64,000 nt of DNA from Tubulanus polymorphus (Eukaryota; Nemertea; Palaeonemertea; Tubulaniformes; Tubulanidae): positions 25,766,153-25,830,152 of the forward strand of contig NC_134028.1 in assembly GCF_964204645.1 (NCBI RefSeq), read 5' to 3'. The position numbers and the translations under genes are program-made. Below the pieces are notes generated by a model, which had not been told where the DNA came from, did not search any database, and worked only from the letters and a program-made list of their open reading frames with translations. Shown here piece by piece: positions 24,201-36,770 of this stretch (position 1 is its first letter; every line of letters begins with the position of its first letter).

Positions 24201-27200
24201 CAAATAAGGGTAAGATTGCCCTGAAAATAGATGTTAATCAAATGATAAACTTGGCAATCCCATGTGTATGCACGGCCTTTATGGCTCTGTCCAGGTTCCT
24301 GTCCTCAATGCTTGTTTTTTATGAATATTCTATTACACAAAGTACCTTGTAAATTTGAATTTTGATGATGAAATGAATGATAATGATAACTATGTTAATG
24401 TATCGAATTCTTATCAATTCGAATCGATATCCCACTTTTTCGATATGCTGAAATCCTGTATTGAAATGCATGTACACGATCTGAAAATTCTCTGTTACTT
24501 TCAGGAGCTGTTACCTCTAGTCTTTATGTTTGAACTGCCAATAGCGGGAATGTTACAGTGTTTGCCCGATGCTAATTCTCCGACGATTCAACAAATACAA
24601 CAGTTACACAACGTGTCGGTTATATTTAAACAGCGTCCCCGCGTACTGGTGACATCGGTACTCATTAGAGGTACTGTTAATAATGCTAAATCGGTGAAAG
24701 AAGCGACAGCGATGATGATGGATCATCTTACAGGAGCATCGGGAGTGAGTGTCTCCAACAAATACCTTTATAATGTGCTATCTATAGTGTTTTATGTACT
24801 TAGTAGATATCAAATTGTCTATAGCTACGATTGCAACAGTGTTTTTGGTCTGTGCCAAATGGGCCCATGCCCGAAGAAAAAAACCAAAAAAGGCCAAATC
24901 GTCTTCATGTGATCACGGGTTAGAGCTTAGGCACTCACAATCTCTGAGAATGCCTCACTGTTCCTCACTGGTGCTATTAAAATTTATTGCTGTCCCTGAA
25001 ACAATTTTCTATTGTCCCTCTAAAAATTGTTCTAATCCTTTATGTTTTCCTTATCGTCTCCCTGAAATTAACATTTTTGTCCCTGATGTGGTAATTGATA
25101 TGTTGGCATGTCTGCTGAGGAATCTTTTTATGAAATTCCCATCCCAGTCCCAGCTTACCATGCTAAACTAATTATTTTATTTATGTATGAAATGATGCAT
25201 TTCTAGGTAAAACTACCGGTGAGCATGACATTAGAAATTGCGCCACAACATCATCTATTTATACTGGGTCGAGGTGGCAGCACTGTCAAACAGATTATGC
25301 AACAGACGGGCGCTACTATACATTTTCCTGATCCGAACACAGTTACCCCGCAGCGTAAAGGAACTGTTTACATCACCGGCGGAATTGAAAACGTATTTCT
25401 AGCTCGCCAGCGACTGATTGTAAGTCTTTTGAAAAATTAGAAATTAGAAATAATAATCTTAAATGCCTAGCATAAGATAGAATTGTTGTTTTCTTTTGTT
25501 TTCAGGGTTGTTTACCGTTAGTTCTCATGTTTGACGTGAAAGAAGAACAAGACATCGATCAACAATTATTGACACAATTACAAGAACAGCTTGATGTATT
25601 CCTCAGTATTAAACCAAAACCCAAACAAACAAGCAAGGTGTGTTTTACGTTCATTCCTGATGATGGCTGATATTAGATGATAGCCCAAAACATTGCAAAA
25701 TGATATTTTCATCTAACAGAATATTAAGTCTTTTTCCTGGATTTTTTGTCAGGTTTTTCTTCTTTCTTGTGTGTTTTACATTGAGATTGTATCAGACAAA
25801 TATGTAACGTCATCATAAGAGAAACCGTATATATCATAATTTAGCTTATGCATATTCCGAGTATTTAATCAGATATTTGCAGAGTATTCATTTGAATTTC
25901 ATCTGTCTGTTGTACATTGATAAGAATCCTTCCTAAAATTCGGATTAGCCCCTAAATTTAAGTCTGATATGATACCTGCACCTCTTCAGAATACTATGGT
26001 ATTTACACTATTTTGTATGTCTTATAGTCTGTGATAGTGAAAAGCGTTGAGCATAATGCATCGAATCTATTCGAGGCTCGACGTATAATGTTAGGACAGG
26101 AACGCGATGACCGAATTCCTGTGCCGAACTATACTTCAAATACTACAAATACGAACGAAAACATCGCTGTTGGACTCAATAATTTAAGTAAGAATTTAAA
26201 TCAGAATTTCAGTAATTAGTCATTTGAGGTTAGACATTTACATTGTATTTCTCGCTATGTCATTTTAGGCTTACTCCCTACGAACCTTTTAGCCGTGAAT
26301 ATGATGAACAATTTATCTCCCCCGCAATCGAAACCGGACCACGTTGAAACATCCACCAGTCCGCAGTGGATGTCAGTTCCACCTCCGCCTGCTGTCATTA
26401 AACCGCTAATGGTTGTTCCGACGTCAAACACATTTTGCGCTGTTCAGAATCCGTCGGATTTCTACGCGCAGTTGAACGCGATGAAGGATCTGAATTCAAA
26501 CAATGCATTGATAAGAGTACCATCACCTTCTGAAAAAGGTATTTTTTAGTCTCCTCTATCATGAAACAAGATGGAGTTATGAATTTGTGGCTCTCAGTTA
26601 GATCATATCATCTGAAGGCAGATATTCATTTAGGGCATTTGTACCCATCGTATGAAATTACCAACCCCAACCCCTGTGTCATATTGACTCTCCTAGTATT
26701 TAACTCGAGAAATTTATTGTCAAGTCATCACCTGTTTCTGTAGAGTACTTTTGATAATAGTTCTACTACATGTATTTTTAAGGTGCTTATTTGTATTTGT
26801 TGAGTTTTCAGTTATTTGTAATTTTGTAGGTGCCAGTAGTACGAACAGCAGCAGTGACAGTCCAATACAAAGTCCGTGTAGCAGTCCGATCGATTTATTG
26901 TCAAAGAATTTATCTATCGGTGCAAGTTTACCCATGACAAACCATATTGGTTGGTATTTTAGAGTTTTCACTGTACACTAGTTGTATATTTATAGTAATA
27001 TTCTATGAATATTTCCTTGTTTCTTTTTTTAAGTTCCTCCGATGTCGTTGAATGTAAATGCGCACAGTACTGTTTTCGTCGACGAAATCAAGAAAATATC
27101 TCCGAATAACAGCGCATCGACGGCTGAGTTAATGAGTTTCAATAAACCACGACCACTCGCCTCCTCGCCTCCCGGTTTATCTCGTAGATCGACCCCTCCT

Positions 27201-29616
27201 GGCCTTACTCATCCATCAGTACAAAGAGAAAGTCCTGTCTCTGCATTCCAGTACGTATTTCGGCGTTTCTCTTTATAAGGCGGGTTTTGATCGAAGCACT
27301 TCCAAATCACAAACTCTCTACCGGCCATTTCTGTGTCAGGTTTACAGATAATGCTATTCAGGAATAGGTAGAGTGTATTCTGGTTGAAATTAAGATGCTA
27401 AAAAGTATTCAACGATCAGTAGAGACCAATTGAAACCTGCCTATGTTTTGATTGACTATCATGAAGATTAATTTCATCTTGTTTGCGATATGTTTTAGTA
27501 AATTAAACCCATCGCCGATACACGGTGAACCATCATTGCTGCTACATCAGAATGTCAGTCAACTGTTCGGACAATTACCGTAAGTGTTGATGTTGGCGCT
27601 GCGAAAAGTGGTCTCATAGAGGAGACTTAGCGGGCAGATGTCTTTCCAGAAAGCTTTCATTCTTCATCGACTTTGCCTTTGGGTGACTTTTTCCTAATAG
27701 GTGACTTTTTCCTAAACAATTAATTGCCTAGAACGGTTTTGTTGATTGCAGGAATGGTACGAATCAAATTGATGATTGTCAGTCGCAGTTATCAATCGAA
27801 TCTGAATTATCACCAGATAAACGTGCGCCTGGAGCTGAACGACCTTCACCTGTATCGCAACTATTCAACAATCCTGCTCTTCCATTCCAACAACAACAAC
27901 AACAACAACAACAGAATGATTACGAACAAAAGAAGCTCCTCGCCACTAAAGGTAACTTTCAACTGATAAACACTTTACTGTGTACAGCAGAACCTGCTTA
28001 ATCTGGTTCGTTTTAGACCGATGAAATTCATCCGGTTTATGATGAATTCAGATTAAAATTCATATTTTACATAAAATTATGTATAGATGGACTGTTAATG
28101 ATATCTGGTTTTGATTGAAATACTAGTGCATTGACGCTGCAGTATGGCGTAGAAATCGATGATGCACTTTGCTAGTAGTACACTGCATCATGGTGCATAG
28201 TTGTTATTAGTAATTCGCTTTGATCTTTATTGAAAGATTGCATCTGTAGCAGTTAAAGTAAAGTTAAAAGTTAAAGCATTTTTGGGTATGAATAAGTCAG
28301 CACTAAAAGGGTAAAGAGGTTTTGATTGTATCGTGTATGAGCTCTTTCTATATGGGTAAAGTTTGAACATTGTAGCTATGCAAAAGAAGCCTGAGGGAGA
28401 ATCTCGTATTCCTACCGACTTCTGGTCTGGATTAGGCTTCTCGAAATCGATGCCCGACTCCGAGATTCGAGACCGTTTGAAAAAACAGAACATTAAAAAC
28501 TATAAAGGACCGAGTGCAATAACCGAACAATGCGAGGTGAGCGCTACATCAGTGAGATTCTGATGAAACAGGGTTCTAAATTCAGGAAAACAGAAGGTGG
28601 TAATCTATAAGTAGTTTATCGATAAGGTGTTTGAATTTTTTTCTAGAATGAAGTTGACCTTGATCCATGGAAAGATTCGCCATTTATGAACGGAGCGAGT
28701 GCTAATGATTTCTTGGATAACGGGCAAAACTGTAGTAAGTATAGTTCATCGATGCTATTAAATTCACTGTCCTCCACTTTTGGTTATTTCTATTTTTGAA
28801 TCGTTTTTGAAGGTGATTCTTATAATCGACACCATTTGGACGAATCTTCACGAAATGGCTTGGATGAAATTAGCGACATGGAGGAACTTTTCTCTCAATT
28901 AGGCCTCAGTAAATATTCTGAATTATTCAAACAACAAGAGGTACGTAGACGAGAGGCAGAAAGTGTTTAAGTCTGTTTTAACGAAATCTCGAAAATGACT
29001 GATTGAAAATATTTGCTCTTTCAGATCGACATGTCAACATTTGTGACGTTAACTGATCTTGATCTAAAAGAATTGGGAATTACGACATTCGGCGCTAGAA
29101 GAAAAATGCTGCTCGCGATTGCAGGTAGCCATCAAAAACCATTTCTATTTCTCTTCGGATATATCCTGATATTGCTGGGATTAGTAAATGTTTGAAAACG
29201 GTTTACAGGTTTGCAGCATTAGACCTGACTACGACTGCTATTTCAGAATAGTTTCTACTCTCTTTAAGAGTTCAACTCTACTCTTGAAAACATTGAAATA
29301 TTCTCAAAACTAGAAACATTTCTTGTTTATTTCAATTAAACAAGTATTTTTGATGTCAAATTATTCTCATTTTTGGTGAAAATCACCACGATATGAGTGA
29401 GATACCAGTTACACTGGTCTGCAGGATCTAAAAGTTCATTTCATTGATGTGTTTACTTTGCATACAGGTTTGAACAAGAGCAGTCCTCCCGGCAATCGAC
29501 AAGTTATATCGAACAGTTTCATGCATCAAACATCGGACCATCGCGGCATTTCTCCTCCTGTCTTACCGATGTTGATTCGTCGTAATGAAATACCGAGTCA
29601 GAGTGGACGCTGGTGA
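15213..29616 (+). CDS. BICC1: BICC1, Bicaudal-C RNA-binding protein
   Basis: Twenty exons give 920 aa: 15213-15315, 18534-18571, 18682-18751, 21970-22049, 22616-22774, 24156-24209, 24505-24744, 25207-25419, 25506-25637, 26028-26187, 26269-26538, 26830-26949, 27034-27250, 27499-27579, 27752-27951, 28376-28536, 28647-28734, 28813-28940, 29025-29124 and 29468-29616. Bicaudal-C binds mRNA, recruits CCR4-NOT and polymerises through its SAM domain; it acts in embryonic patterning and renal or ciliary biology. Seen: EERFRVDRRKLELML near the N-terminus, KH modules with GKGG at 117-120 and GRGG at 269-272, KH-like segments between and after them, a Q9 run (692-700), the WSGLGFSKSMP motif, a SAM domain (about 816-873) and the family C-terminus SGRW. 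An upstream in-frame stop supports the ATG. All exon phases agree. Confidence 0.97.
15463..15526. repeat. 64-bp near-perfect AT-rich palindrome in BICC1 intron 1
   Basis: TATAGAATGAA...TTTTATCATTTAAATATAA reads the same on both strands apart from about two mismatches (AACC against AAAC). The arms are about 30 nt with no spacer, so it could form a cruciform or be a tiny foldback element. Confidence 0.65.
17829..17890. mobile_element. Half copy of foldback MITE family 2 (BICC1 intron 1)
   Basis: It contains TTTCAGAGATAATGAGCAAAACCCATAGTTGATGATT-like text, matching the arms at 39943-40137 and 37975-38085. Only one arm is recognisable here. Confidence 0.45.
18200..18505. repeat. Tandem duplication of about 150 bp next to BICC1 exon 2
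   Basis: Two adjacent blocks (about 18195-18350 and 18351-18505) share GATGAATGCCAC, ACAGT-CCTGG-TTTCA, ATCA-TTTTGACAT and GATTGATACTATTTGGGATC in order. The second copy ends about 30 nt before the exon at 18534, so the duplication includes the region where the branch point should lie. Confidence 0.6.
20820..21120. mobile_element. Foldback element 21021-21120 plus a truncated neighbour copy
   Basis: 21021-21120 has perfect 22-bp arms (CCAGTTCCACAGTTGTGAGTTA and reverse complement). The left arm and subterminal sequence recur at 20820-20890. A more diverged relative begins near 47905. Non-coding; located in a BICC1 intron. Confidence 0.65.
22876..23227. repeat. Minisatellite, 16-bp unit, about 22 copies
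   Basis: Unit GTATCCCAGTTTGATA is repeated head to tail, with variant units (GTTA, GGTG, GAAA at the 3' side) at the left and a homogeneous run at the right. It lies wholly within the BICC1 intron 22775-24155. There are no spacers, so this is not a CRISPR array. Confidence 0.9.
24846..24925. repeat. Dispersed repeat fragment shared with 32510-32660
   Basis: GGCCAAATCGTCTTCATGTG followed by ATCACGGGTTA closely matches GGCCAAATCGTCTCCATGTG followed by ATCGCGGCTTA at about 32623-32653. Both are preceded by TTTTTGGTC-GTGCC. It lies in a BICC1 intron. Confidence 0.5.
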
Positions 29617-30675
29617 ATCCAGCTGCACACACACACACACCGGACGCCGCCTGTGTATCATCACACACCAGACGCCGCCTGTGTATCATCCATGACCTCG
29701 GTGAAATTTAACTCCACTTTTCACAGATTTTGAAGCCTATTCGTGTTGAAATGATACGGTGTATCATCATCATAGGCTCTTAATGCATTTTTGAAATGAT
29801 TTCAACCATTTTCTTCGTTTCTATAAACAGTAGACCTGTTTACTGCGGTTCATTTTGGCCTGATGGTTGGACTGCGTTATCGCGAGCCCTGGACAATACA
29901 CTATATCATGCTACAAATTTTCTTACTCCATGACCCATCTCTGCTCCGACTGCCCTGGAATTCGCGTAGTAGTCCCTCGAGATTTGAGGTTAAAGCGGAG
30001 TCAACTGTTCATGAGTTAAGATACGGTTCATACATATCACTTATATCTCTGTTATTATGATGTGTGTTCCTGGTCTGTGGACACACTTTACACACTTTCG
30101 TCGTGTATAAGATAAAATCAATTCAGTTTCTGTGATAACTATGTTTAATTTGGTAGCGTTATTCATAATTCAGGCAGTGACACCTTGCGGTTATTGTCGA
30201 AACCGTTATTGTTAGCGCATGCATGACAATATTTATATTTCCATAGTGCAGGGTTACTATCTGCATGAAACCATGAATAATTTAAATCTGAACTGACGAG
30301 ATGTGAAAATAATTGATGCGTTGAATCTGTCAATGTTGACACTATTCTGTATCAGTAGTATTCATTGTATGCAGAGTTCGCGTTGATCAACAGAATTACG
30401 ATTTATACGAATGTAATCGATCAAAACAAAAGTAGCCAAATTGATTTATAAGACTACAGTCAACTATGGTTGTTTTGTATCTCTGAGATCCAACAAAGAT
30501 GTCTACAATAAATAACCATGAAATCCAAAGGTATCCGACAAATTGTATGAAATACCTATAGTTAACTGTTATTTGTATATTTCCCATATAATGTACTACG
30601 TATCTTTTATACTAATATTTTGTGTGCTCCATGACACATTTTGATATGTCACATTTTAGATTATTTGGTACCTAA

Positions 30676-30896
30676 GGCTAAAAAAAGATGCCTTGTTTCT
30701 CATAATCGGCCGGGTCATTTTGTAAACTGTGATAAAGTTTGTAATCAGTTAAGTTCTATAGCTGCCGAGTCTGTTATGGTTAGCTTTATCATTTAAAAAA
30801 AAGTATTGTACAGGCTAGATTGGCAGCCGGCTGGGTCAACTTAAACTTAAGCTTAAACCCAGCAGAAATGAGAAACATTGTATCAATTTTTTAGCC
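30676..30896. mobile_element. Tourist/PIF-Harbinger-like MITE, copy 2
   Basis: Same ends (GGCTAAAAAAAGATGCCTTG and TTTTTTAGCC) and same internal GGCCGGGTCA and CCGGCTGGGTCAAC words as 4625-4845. The length is the same (221 bp). Flanks are TAA and CAA, consistent with a decayed TWA duplication. Confidence 0.75.
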
Positions 30897-32301
30897 CAAG
30901 ACTTGTACACAGTCGTGTACCTCCAAACTAATTGTTCTTAAAGCAGAAACTGTTGAATTTCGTTACGGTACTAAATATTTACGAATGCTGTTTATGAAAG
31001 GAAATATCCGTCCATTAGGAAGCATAGATAGAACAAAAAGCTGAATGAATAACTGCTGAAATTGTTTTCATTCCGAACGTTTTAACTGTGAAATTAGAAT
31101 TAGTTTAAAATCAGTGAAAGTGTATAAAGATTCCGATGCATGAGAGATTCATGTTTGTGCCTGTATCCTATTTGAGGTTTATATATATATGTATAATATC
31201 TACATGCAGTAGATTTGAGCGCGCATTTTATCGTGTTTGTAACAAGCTTTTTTTGCCGTGAATGATTAATTTTATAGTCATATAAATAGATTTTATCGAA
31301 TAATCGTGATATCTGGTGCTCTATGCATGTAAAACGTACCAGGTACAGTTGTTCATTTAATATGATTCGGAACAGAATACCGGTAATGTGTGTTTACAAT
31401 TTATCACAATTTGTTCAATATTTGATTACCGCTTGTGTCAACGAATATCAATGAGAAATGATGTATTTGAAAGTAAGCAGTTCAGAGGCTTGTTGCATAG
31501 ACCGGGTAATACAAGGGGGTGTAGGCTAATACAAGTAATATTTTTGTTATAGTTAACTAGTTGTGGCTTAAATCGTCCTCAGCTGAGTGGACTCTACTTA
31601 TGGCCTGCGAAAAAAGTTAATTCGCAGCCGTTTTTTTATGCAATAAGTTCATTTTGATAAATACATTTTAAAATCAAGTTCATTGTTGTTGTTGAAATGA
31701 TACGCCAGATAGGCTCATTGTGTGGTTTCAATTTTGATTTTTCGCGGTGGGATTTTCCGCTGCTAATTTTTGTGATTTATGTGTATAATAGAAATTTTCT
31801 GATGAAGATCATGCATTGCTGCTGCTTTGATTTTAAAAGGTTTGTTTTTTTTTAATTGTACAGTAAACAGGCGAGAAGTGCCTGAATGAATATACTTCAG
31901 TATGTGCTATATTTTAGATATAACATTTCAAACTATATGTGAATGAGCTGATCTATTCCATTTTACTATATCACCCCATGCATGTTTTTAACACATAAAT
32001 GAATTTATATCAATTGTAAAAATTTAAATTGTTATGATATTATAAAATATATTTCCAAATGAAAGCCATTGTTTCCATCTTTTGTGGTCTTCCAGATTTC
32101 GATTTCCCAGAGGTGTTAGCAATTTTGTCAGTTCCACGGACACTGTTGATACTTTTGAATTATGGAGGTCAACTGATTAGTCAGATAGGTTCGATCGGTT
32201 CTTTATGAAAGATTAAAAAGACCCCTCAGATAGGCGCTGCTAACAGGTCACAGTGACGTCAAATGAGGCATTGTGACGTCATATGGATAACTGTCTGCGT
32301 G

Positions 32302-32475
32302 CAGTGGGACCTCGTTATAACGAACTCGGTTACGACGATTCATTGGATGCAATAAATGTAGAATTTCGTCCGAAGTAAGAAAATCGCATACAGGATATAA
32401 CGAACTACCAGTTATAACGAACATATTATTTTCTGGTCCCTGTACGTACAAGTTCGCTGTAACGGGGTTCCACTG
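32302..32475. mobile_element. Short Tigger/pogo-like element, 174 bp
   Basis: The left end CAGTGGGACCTCGTTATAAC and right end GTAACGGGGTTCCACTG are imperfect inverted repeats. A second pair of TATAACGAAC words lies inside. The end sequence resembles those of pogo/Tigger-derived non-autonomous elements. There is no transposase. Confidence 0.6.
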
Positions 32476-33264
32476 TAGCAGGCTTCCCTTATCATCAAGT
32501 ATCGATTACTCGACGAGCGTTTTTGGTCCGTGCCTAATAGCATTATTCAGAATGATCATTATAATGCGAACGTGATCACTAATTAGGCAACGGCCCAAAT
32601 CGTACTCGCCAATTTGGCCCGGGCCAAATCGTCTCCATGTGATCGCGGCTTATATATATCTTGATAGATCTTGCATGAACTCCTTCAGCTACCAATATCA
32701 TATGATTATTGCGGTAAATGTCATCCTCAATGATGTTATAACCTTAAATGATGGTATTTTGTAAGCTCCATCAGGCCCAATATTCTGCAAGTTCCATGAA
32801 TATTTGGCTTGGCGACCACACTTATGATTTTTTTAACAAGTCTTAGGAATATAGTAGTCAATGAAATGAGAATTTATCACAAATGTATATGTCATACTTC
32901 TGGGATGTTGTCGTCTGAATTTGAAGATACAGTCGTTCCACCAGAAAAGGAAACACCCAACCAAAAAACCACGGAATGTCTAATTCGTGTAATACGTATT
33001 CTTCATTTATCTCCAACTAATAACATAATTTACAGGCATAAAGAAATACATGATTATACATGTGCAATGACCTCTAACATTTTGATATATACAAGATAAA
33101 ACTGACCATAACAAAGTATATACAATAGCATTTATCAAAATAACAATTATATTTCGTCTATTTACAATTATCGTGTCCCCTGGAGAGCCCCTGTTCGGTC
33201 GGGTGAAGTTATTAGAATGATCAGAAGTTCTACATGTTTTTTTTGTGGCGGTTACCCGCGAAAT

Positions 33265-34215
33265 CTAATGGACGGTCATACCTCTACTAAAATCAACTTG
33301 CGGCATAATCATTTTCAATTCATTTTCCTCCTGATGTCGATATTTCGGAGGTAAATGCAGAGTATCTATTTTCTGAATGACGGACGGAATTTCCAGGCTG
33401 CATCTCTGCACGTAATTCACTGATAAAGAGTTTTCTAATTGTCTATATCTCGGATCTCGTGTCGGACCTCCAGATTTCACCCGTTTCTTCGCCGATCGTC
33501 TGCCTCCGAAACCGCTCGGTCGTCTGGGGGTTATTAGCTTTCTATTCGAGCTATCGGGCCGCGCGCGCGGACTCATCTGGATATCTGGTTCATAAGACGG
33601 TGTTTTATTCATACTCGCCCGAGACGCGTATGGAGGGATTTGAGTTGTAGAACGATTCAAATCGGGTAACCGCTCGAATCCACCCATATCGACAATATCC
33701 ACAGTTTTTGCTCTCGTATTTTCACTCCTGGCGCTTACGAGATGATCAATTTTTGGCATGTGAGTCGTTTGGGGTCGATCTTTGCTACAGTTTTGTTGTA
33801 AATCAGTTGAATTCTTACGATCACCTCGGTATCGAACCCGTGGTTTCTTATAGTATTTATACTGTTGTTCCTCGTCGACGTGTTTCGTCGACCAAATCGC
33901 TGATTTACGCAAATACTTTTCGGCGTCTATTCCCTTCATCAGTTCCGTCATCACCGAGCACTTCCGCTTCTGTTTATCCAAGAAAACCTTCTTCTCGAAG
34001 TGATTCTGCATCAGGAACTTGTAGCGCTCTTTCGACAATTCCAGAATTTTCGATTCTAACATCCGCTCTTCGGTTACGTTATCGCTCAGTTTACCCGATT
34101 GTCTAGCCACATCCAAACGCTTCTCTTCCGAACCTTCGTTCGCCCAGGCTTGAATCTCCTTCGTAGCGTCGGTTTTCGGGGTTATGAATTTCGATTTTAA
34201 AGTCTTCGGTGCCAT
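33265..34215 (-). CDS. Unrecognised basic protein, 316 aa
   Basis: An intact single-exon frame. I take the internal Met (MAPKTLKSKF) at 34213-34215 as start because the preceding 11 residues look like 5' UTR. I do not recognise a family. Residues about 40-100 are charged and probably helical or coiled-coil (EERMLESKILELSKERYKFL). The middle and C-terminal thirds are basic, Ser/Arg/Pro-rich and likely disordered (PRRPSGFGGRRSAKKR). The end (LHLPPKYRHQEENELKMIMP) is better ordered. No signal peptide or membrane segment. The codon pattern and 950-nt uninterrupted frame in an AT-rich genome support a real gene. It could be a fast-evolving cytoskeletal or ciliary protein, but that is a guess. Confidence 0.75.
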   Translation of the reverse strand: MAPKTLKSKFITPKTDATKEIQAWANEGSEEKRLDVARQSGKLSDNVTEERMLESKILELSKERYKFLMQNHFEKKVFLDKQKRKCSVMTELMKGIDAEKYLRKSAIWSTKHVDEEQQYKYYKKPRVRYRGDRKNSTDLQQNCSKDRPQTTHMPKIDHLVSARSENTRAKTVDIVDMGGFERLPDLNRSTTQIPPYASRASMNKTPSYEPDIQMSPRARPDSSNRKLITPRRPSGFGGRRSAKKRVKSGGPTRDPRYRQLENSLSVNYVQRCSLEIPSVIQKIDTLHLPPKYRHQEENELKMIMPQVDFSRGMTVH

Positions 34216-36626
34216 TTTATTACTTTGAACATATACATAAAACAACAAGATGTCACAAGTTCTCTATACGGACACGAGTCCAGAACTAGCCGAGTAAAAA
34301 TACATTTAATAAACTGAACTGATCGTCTGGTTGTAGAAATATATAATAACTGAACAGCGGTCGTCTTGGTTAATTCGAGGCGTATTTATATATTTATTAT
34401 TAACAACCCGTAACATAATGACCAGTTGAATACGGTACGAAACACAGGTTAATGTAGAATTCTTTTATTCCGCGAATATAATAACGCGCACCAGTGCGAT
34501 ATTTAAATATTCACACACACGTGACCGACTGAAATGGCACGGAATCTCCTTATACATCCCCGACTGCGTGACCGTTAACAAATCGGTCACTTTCCCAAAA
34601 AATGCCGCAAGGGATTCCCACGCGCCTACTGCTGAAAAATGAATACATATAGACTTCAATCATTTCACAGGCTATCATCAAGCGAACCGTTTATGGGAAG
34701 CTCAAAACAAGAAGATCATTTTTAAAGAATTGATGGCGCATTTGGAAAAATAAAATATATCGTGTTAAACGTGATGGGTGCGATCAATGAAAGCGAAAAG
34801 CTCAATCGATGGAACCAAAGAATAATCCGGGCCATTTAGGATTTTGGAGAGTCATATACATTCCAAAATATCACTTGTCAATGCCAAGATGAGCTTTTGA
34901 ATTTAGGATTCGGGATTCAGAGCGCGATATAATCCTTCATTCGATGAATGAGCGCGAACGAAAACAGGGCAAAATAAAATTCAGATATTTCATAGTCACG
35001 TGTCCCGTACTTGGAACTGTTTCAAAATGACATTATTTCACAGTCATCCCTGATGAAACGCGAGGTACTCGACTTAGTAAACTATAATTAAAACTGTAAA
35101 TTTGATTGCGGTTTCTGAGTACCTCTTGGGATCGGGAACCACGTTTACGTTCATAAAAACAACCCTCTTATAAAGTTATACGGCATGGCCGCTGGGATTA
35201 ATATCACCATTGAAAAATACCTCATAATCAGGAAAGCGTGATGTCACTAAATTGACACAACGATCAACCGCCCTTACGATCAACGATCAAGCGCGGTTTG
35301 GTAAAGAAAGTCATAATTTCTTAGTGGTAATAAAACATTATCGCATTCCGAACACAGTTTATAAAGGCAATTCGAAAGCCGTTTATTTGTTTTTGGGTTA
35401 TACGTAAATTGGGCGTAGGTTGGATTCCGTAGGATCGGTCGTTAATTGATTTCAAATAATTTTTCTTGAGAAAGATTTTAATCCGTTAATATAATCTATA
35501 ACATGCAAGTCCAAATAGTTCAAAGTGTTAATGAGCTGTCGATTAAGATCCGTCATCATGAGACATGTCATCATCATATGTAATTGACAGTTCCCAGCGT
35601 ACGTAACGATGTACAACAACATTAGAAAAATAGGTACAACGTATAATATACGGGAATTGAGAAGGAATTTAAACTTGACATAGCGAGAAAACTTAACGAA
35701 TCAAGCTGCAAAAGGTCGAGAGAAAACTTTTGATGATTGGGAAACATTGAATATTTCATAACTAACGTACCTTGTATCGGGAAACGACGACATTGACACA
35801 ACACCATTACTGATCGAAGCAACAACTGATACTCCTATTAGTAAATCCGTTGTGAAGGGCATTATTTATACCGCACCAAACGCCGTATCCATTCATCATT
35901 ATTATAATATAAAGGCTGACCGTGAAATAGGGCAGCGTTGGACGATGTAAACAACAGAAATCGATGAAATTGCGTATTGAATTTTTAATCAACGTTGAAT
36001 CATTAGCGATGTTGTCAATTAATTTAGCCACCGCGGCGCGATCATTGTTCGACTAGTAATCAAATTCGTTTCAATATTTCGACTCTTTTCAAACGAGTTT
36101 CGCGTGATTCCAAATCTAAAATCGATCTATCACTCACCGTTCGAACTTGTTTTCACTGAAAACATCGTCTGCCTTCGGTTAATAATAGATTTATGCATTC
36201 ATTCAATTTTTTTATAATCATTCTTGAAAACCGACCTGACTGACTGCAGGCGGAGATATATTCATAGCCGTAAATCAATTTAAAAATCGAAATATGCCAA
36301 TAATCAACGGGACATAATATGCATTCAATATTAACCTAATGAACGGGAAAATGAGTCTTGTTGATAATATCATAGCAGTTTACAATTCTATGATAACATG
36401 AATACCAGTATAAGGGTTGCACCATAGATAATGATCATTTTCTATTGCAAACGCACTTATCAAACTACTGAATTCGTATATACATATCTATAAAGTAAAT
36501 TGGATAAACATCTTTTCATGAGATTCATAAGTAAGACATCTTGATAAGTACTTAATTAACTGTTTTAGTGGTTGAAATGGTCCCGTTGCCAGTAATCAGC
36601 GTAGTGTCAGATTTTAACCGTCAAGT

Positions 36627-36770
36627 GCTGCTCCTATACATATCGTTGACGGTGAATATGTGAACTAACTTAAATGCACGATTTTCCTACTGCGGCATGC
36701 AAGTAATAAGGTAGTTCACACATTCTCCGTCAACGATATCTATAGAGGCAGCACCTAACGGTTATGATTC
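36627..36770. repeat. Foldback (inverted repeat) of about 45-bp arms
   Basis: The left arm contains GCTGCTCCTATACATATCGT and GACGGTGAATATGTGAACTA. The right arm carries TAGTTCACACATTCTCCGTC and AACGATATCTATAGAGGCAGC. Spacer is about 50 bp. Likely a MITE remnant. Confidence 0.6.

Larger units (their letters stand above)
29617..33264. other. BICC1 3' flank and intergenic repeats
   Basis: A short CA run (about 29625-29645) follows the stop codon directly. The rest includes MITE family 1 copy 2 (30676-30896), a Tigger/pogo-like short element (32302-32475) and a dispersed repeat (about 32510-32660). Much of 29617-31900 could be BICC1 3' UTR, but I cannot place its end. No other gene is supported. 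Confidence 0.5.

Noticed and set aside
24355-24912. 185-residue frame treated as one exon
   Set aside because: Only 24505-24744 matches BICC1, bounded by a clean acceptor and donor; the rest is intron read-through.
33459-34106. Plus-strand open frames opposite the orphan gene
   Set aside because: They are antisense shadows; the minus frame is longer and has a better residue composition.
34465-34659. 64-residue minus-strand frame upstream of the orphan gene
   Set aside because: No recognisable features and no in-frame splice to the gene at 33265-34215.
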